From Kiritimatiellia bacterium (lineage in GTDB: Bacteria > Verrucomicrobiota > Kiritimatiellia > RFP12 > UBA1067), in the NCBI GenBank assembly GCA_028686345.1, contig JAQUCE010000057.1, positions 1-32,685 of the forward strand: DNA of 32,685 nt. The letters are read 5' to 3'. The notes below the pieces were generated by a model. It did not search any database, had not been told where the DNA came from, and worked only from the letters and a program-made list of their open reading frames with translations. Positions 32,255 to 32,685 of this stretch are shown one piece after another. Within the stretch, counting starts at the first letter, position 1; each line of letters opens with the position of its first letter. The translations under genes were made by a program, and so were the position numbers.

Positions 32255-32685
32255 GTGATTATTAAACATCAGTTTTACAACACCTTTCTATTAAAGATAG
32301 TTATAATATCAGCTATCTGTTATGGGAAGCCCGCTTCAGGTGTGGAGCTTTCTCAGAAATTCTCCTGCTTTGATGAAGCCTTCTATTTTCATGTAGCAGC
32401 CAATGCTGTCACGAATAAGGAGGGTGTTATTAAGTGCTATCTTGCTGACCAGAACATCTTCACCTACATTGCCCCGCCAATGGCCGGGCTGACTCTTTTT
32501 CAGCCAGGGCAAACCCTTTATATTCCCGATAACAATGATTTCACGGAAGAGTTCATCGAGGCGACACTGTCGGCCCAGGAAACCGGTGAGTACAGCACGT
32601 TTTTATGGGTCTATGAGGACGCGGAGAGGTCCGGACGCGAACTCGTGATTGAGAGTGACCAGGGGATGGAGCTGATCCGAATGGC
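32255..32685 (+). CDS. Exported protein of unknown function (5' part, cut by window end)
   Basis: An open frame starting at GTG 32255 (ribosome site AAGGAG 6 bases ahead) runs open to the window end, with 143 complete codons. The N-terminus is basic then hydrophobic (F-L-L-K-I-V-I-I-S-A-I-C-Y-G), consistent with a signal peptide. The following part (F-S-C-F-D-E-A-F-Y-F-H-V-A-A-N-A and L-F-Q-P-G-Q-T-L-Y-I-P-D) suggests a beta-rich domain. I do not recognise its family. Confidence 0.65.
   Translation, partial: MIIKHQFYNTFLLKIVIISAICYGKPASGVELSQKFSCFDEAFYFHVAANAVTNKEGVIKCYLADQNIFTYIAPPMAGLTLFQPGQTLYIPDNNDFTEEFIEATLSAQETGEYSTFLWVYEDAERSGRELVIESDQGMELIRM

Overview
The window looks like a chromosomal segment from an uncultured bacterium of the PVC group, most likely Kiritimatiellota or Lentisphaerota. 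This is inferred from gene content: large autotransporter-type beta-strand repeat proteins, a secreted PQQ-propeller protein with an embedded methyltransferase-like fold, a secreted SGNH hydrolase, a BNR-type exoprotein and a beta-helix lipoprotein. No rRNA or ribosomal marker is present to fix the lineage.

Layout. The first 0.4 kb (minus strand) resembles the 5' part of a group II intron whose protein would lie left of the window. A ParE-type toxin/antitoxin pair follows at 450-931. A 3.3-kb gene (1645-4983, minus) encodes the PQQ-propeller/methyltransferase-like fusion. From 5328 to 7721, all on the minus strand, lies a decayed defence island: the C-terminal end of a Fic protein joined to remnants of a TOTE-type primase-helicase, an intact HEPN-domain gene, and the C-terminal zinc-finger end of a sacsin-like ATPase protein. 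Amino-acid biosynthesis follows on the plus strand (homoserine dehydrogenase, aspartate kinase, citramalate synthase; 8309-12880). Next come an SGNH hydrolase, a DnaQ-type exonuclease, a stand-alone CoaB on the minus strand, and a nucleoside-symporter-like MFS carrier with a clear terminator.

From 17.6 to 28.8 kb the window is devoted to exported proteins: a BNR/sialidase-like protein flanked by inverted palindromic repeat arrays, two autotransporter-repeat proteins (the second split by an apparent single-base frameshift), and a beta-helix lipoprotein resembling GH141-like enzymes. The end holds a KDPG aldolase (minus), a stand-alone SIR2-like protein with its own promoter, a PfkB sugar kinase, and the start of an unknown exported protein.

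Working together. The kinase, dehydrogenase and citramalate synthase link aspartate-family amino acids with threonine-independent isoleucine synthesis. The exported proteins, MFS carrier, PfkB kinase and KDPG aldolase are consistent with polysaccharide foraging and sugar catabolism. HEPN, SIR2, TOTE/Fic remnants, toxin/antitoxin and the intron fragment are the mobile and defence layer.

Nearly every long intergenic gap is filled with short palindromic repeats of several families. One is a 34-bp REPIN-like unit; others are a stem-loop followed by ACTACTACAC, a 110-bp direct repeat, a 68-bp repeat and an 81-bp repeat. They form the most unusual structure in the window.
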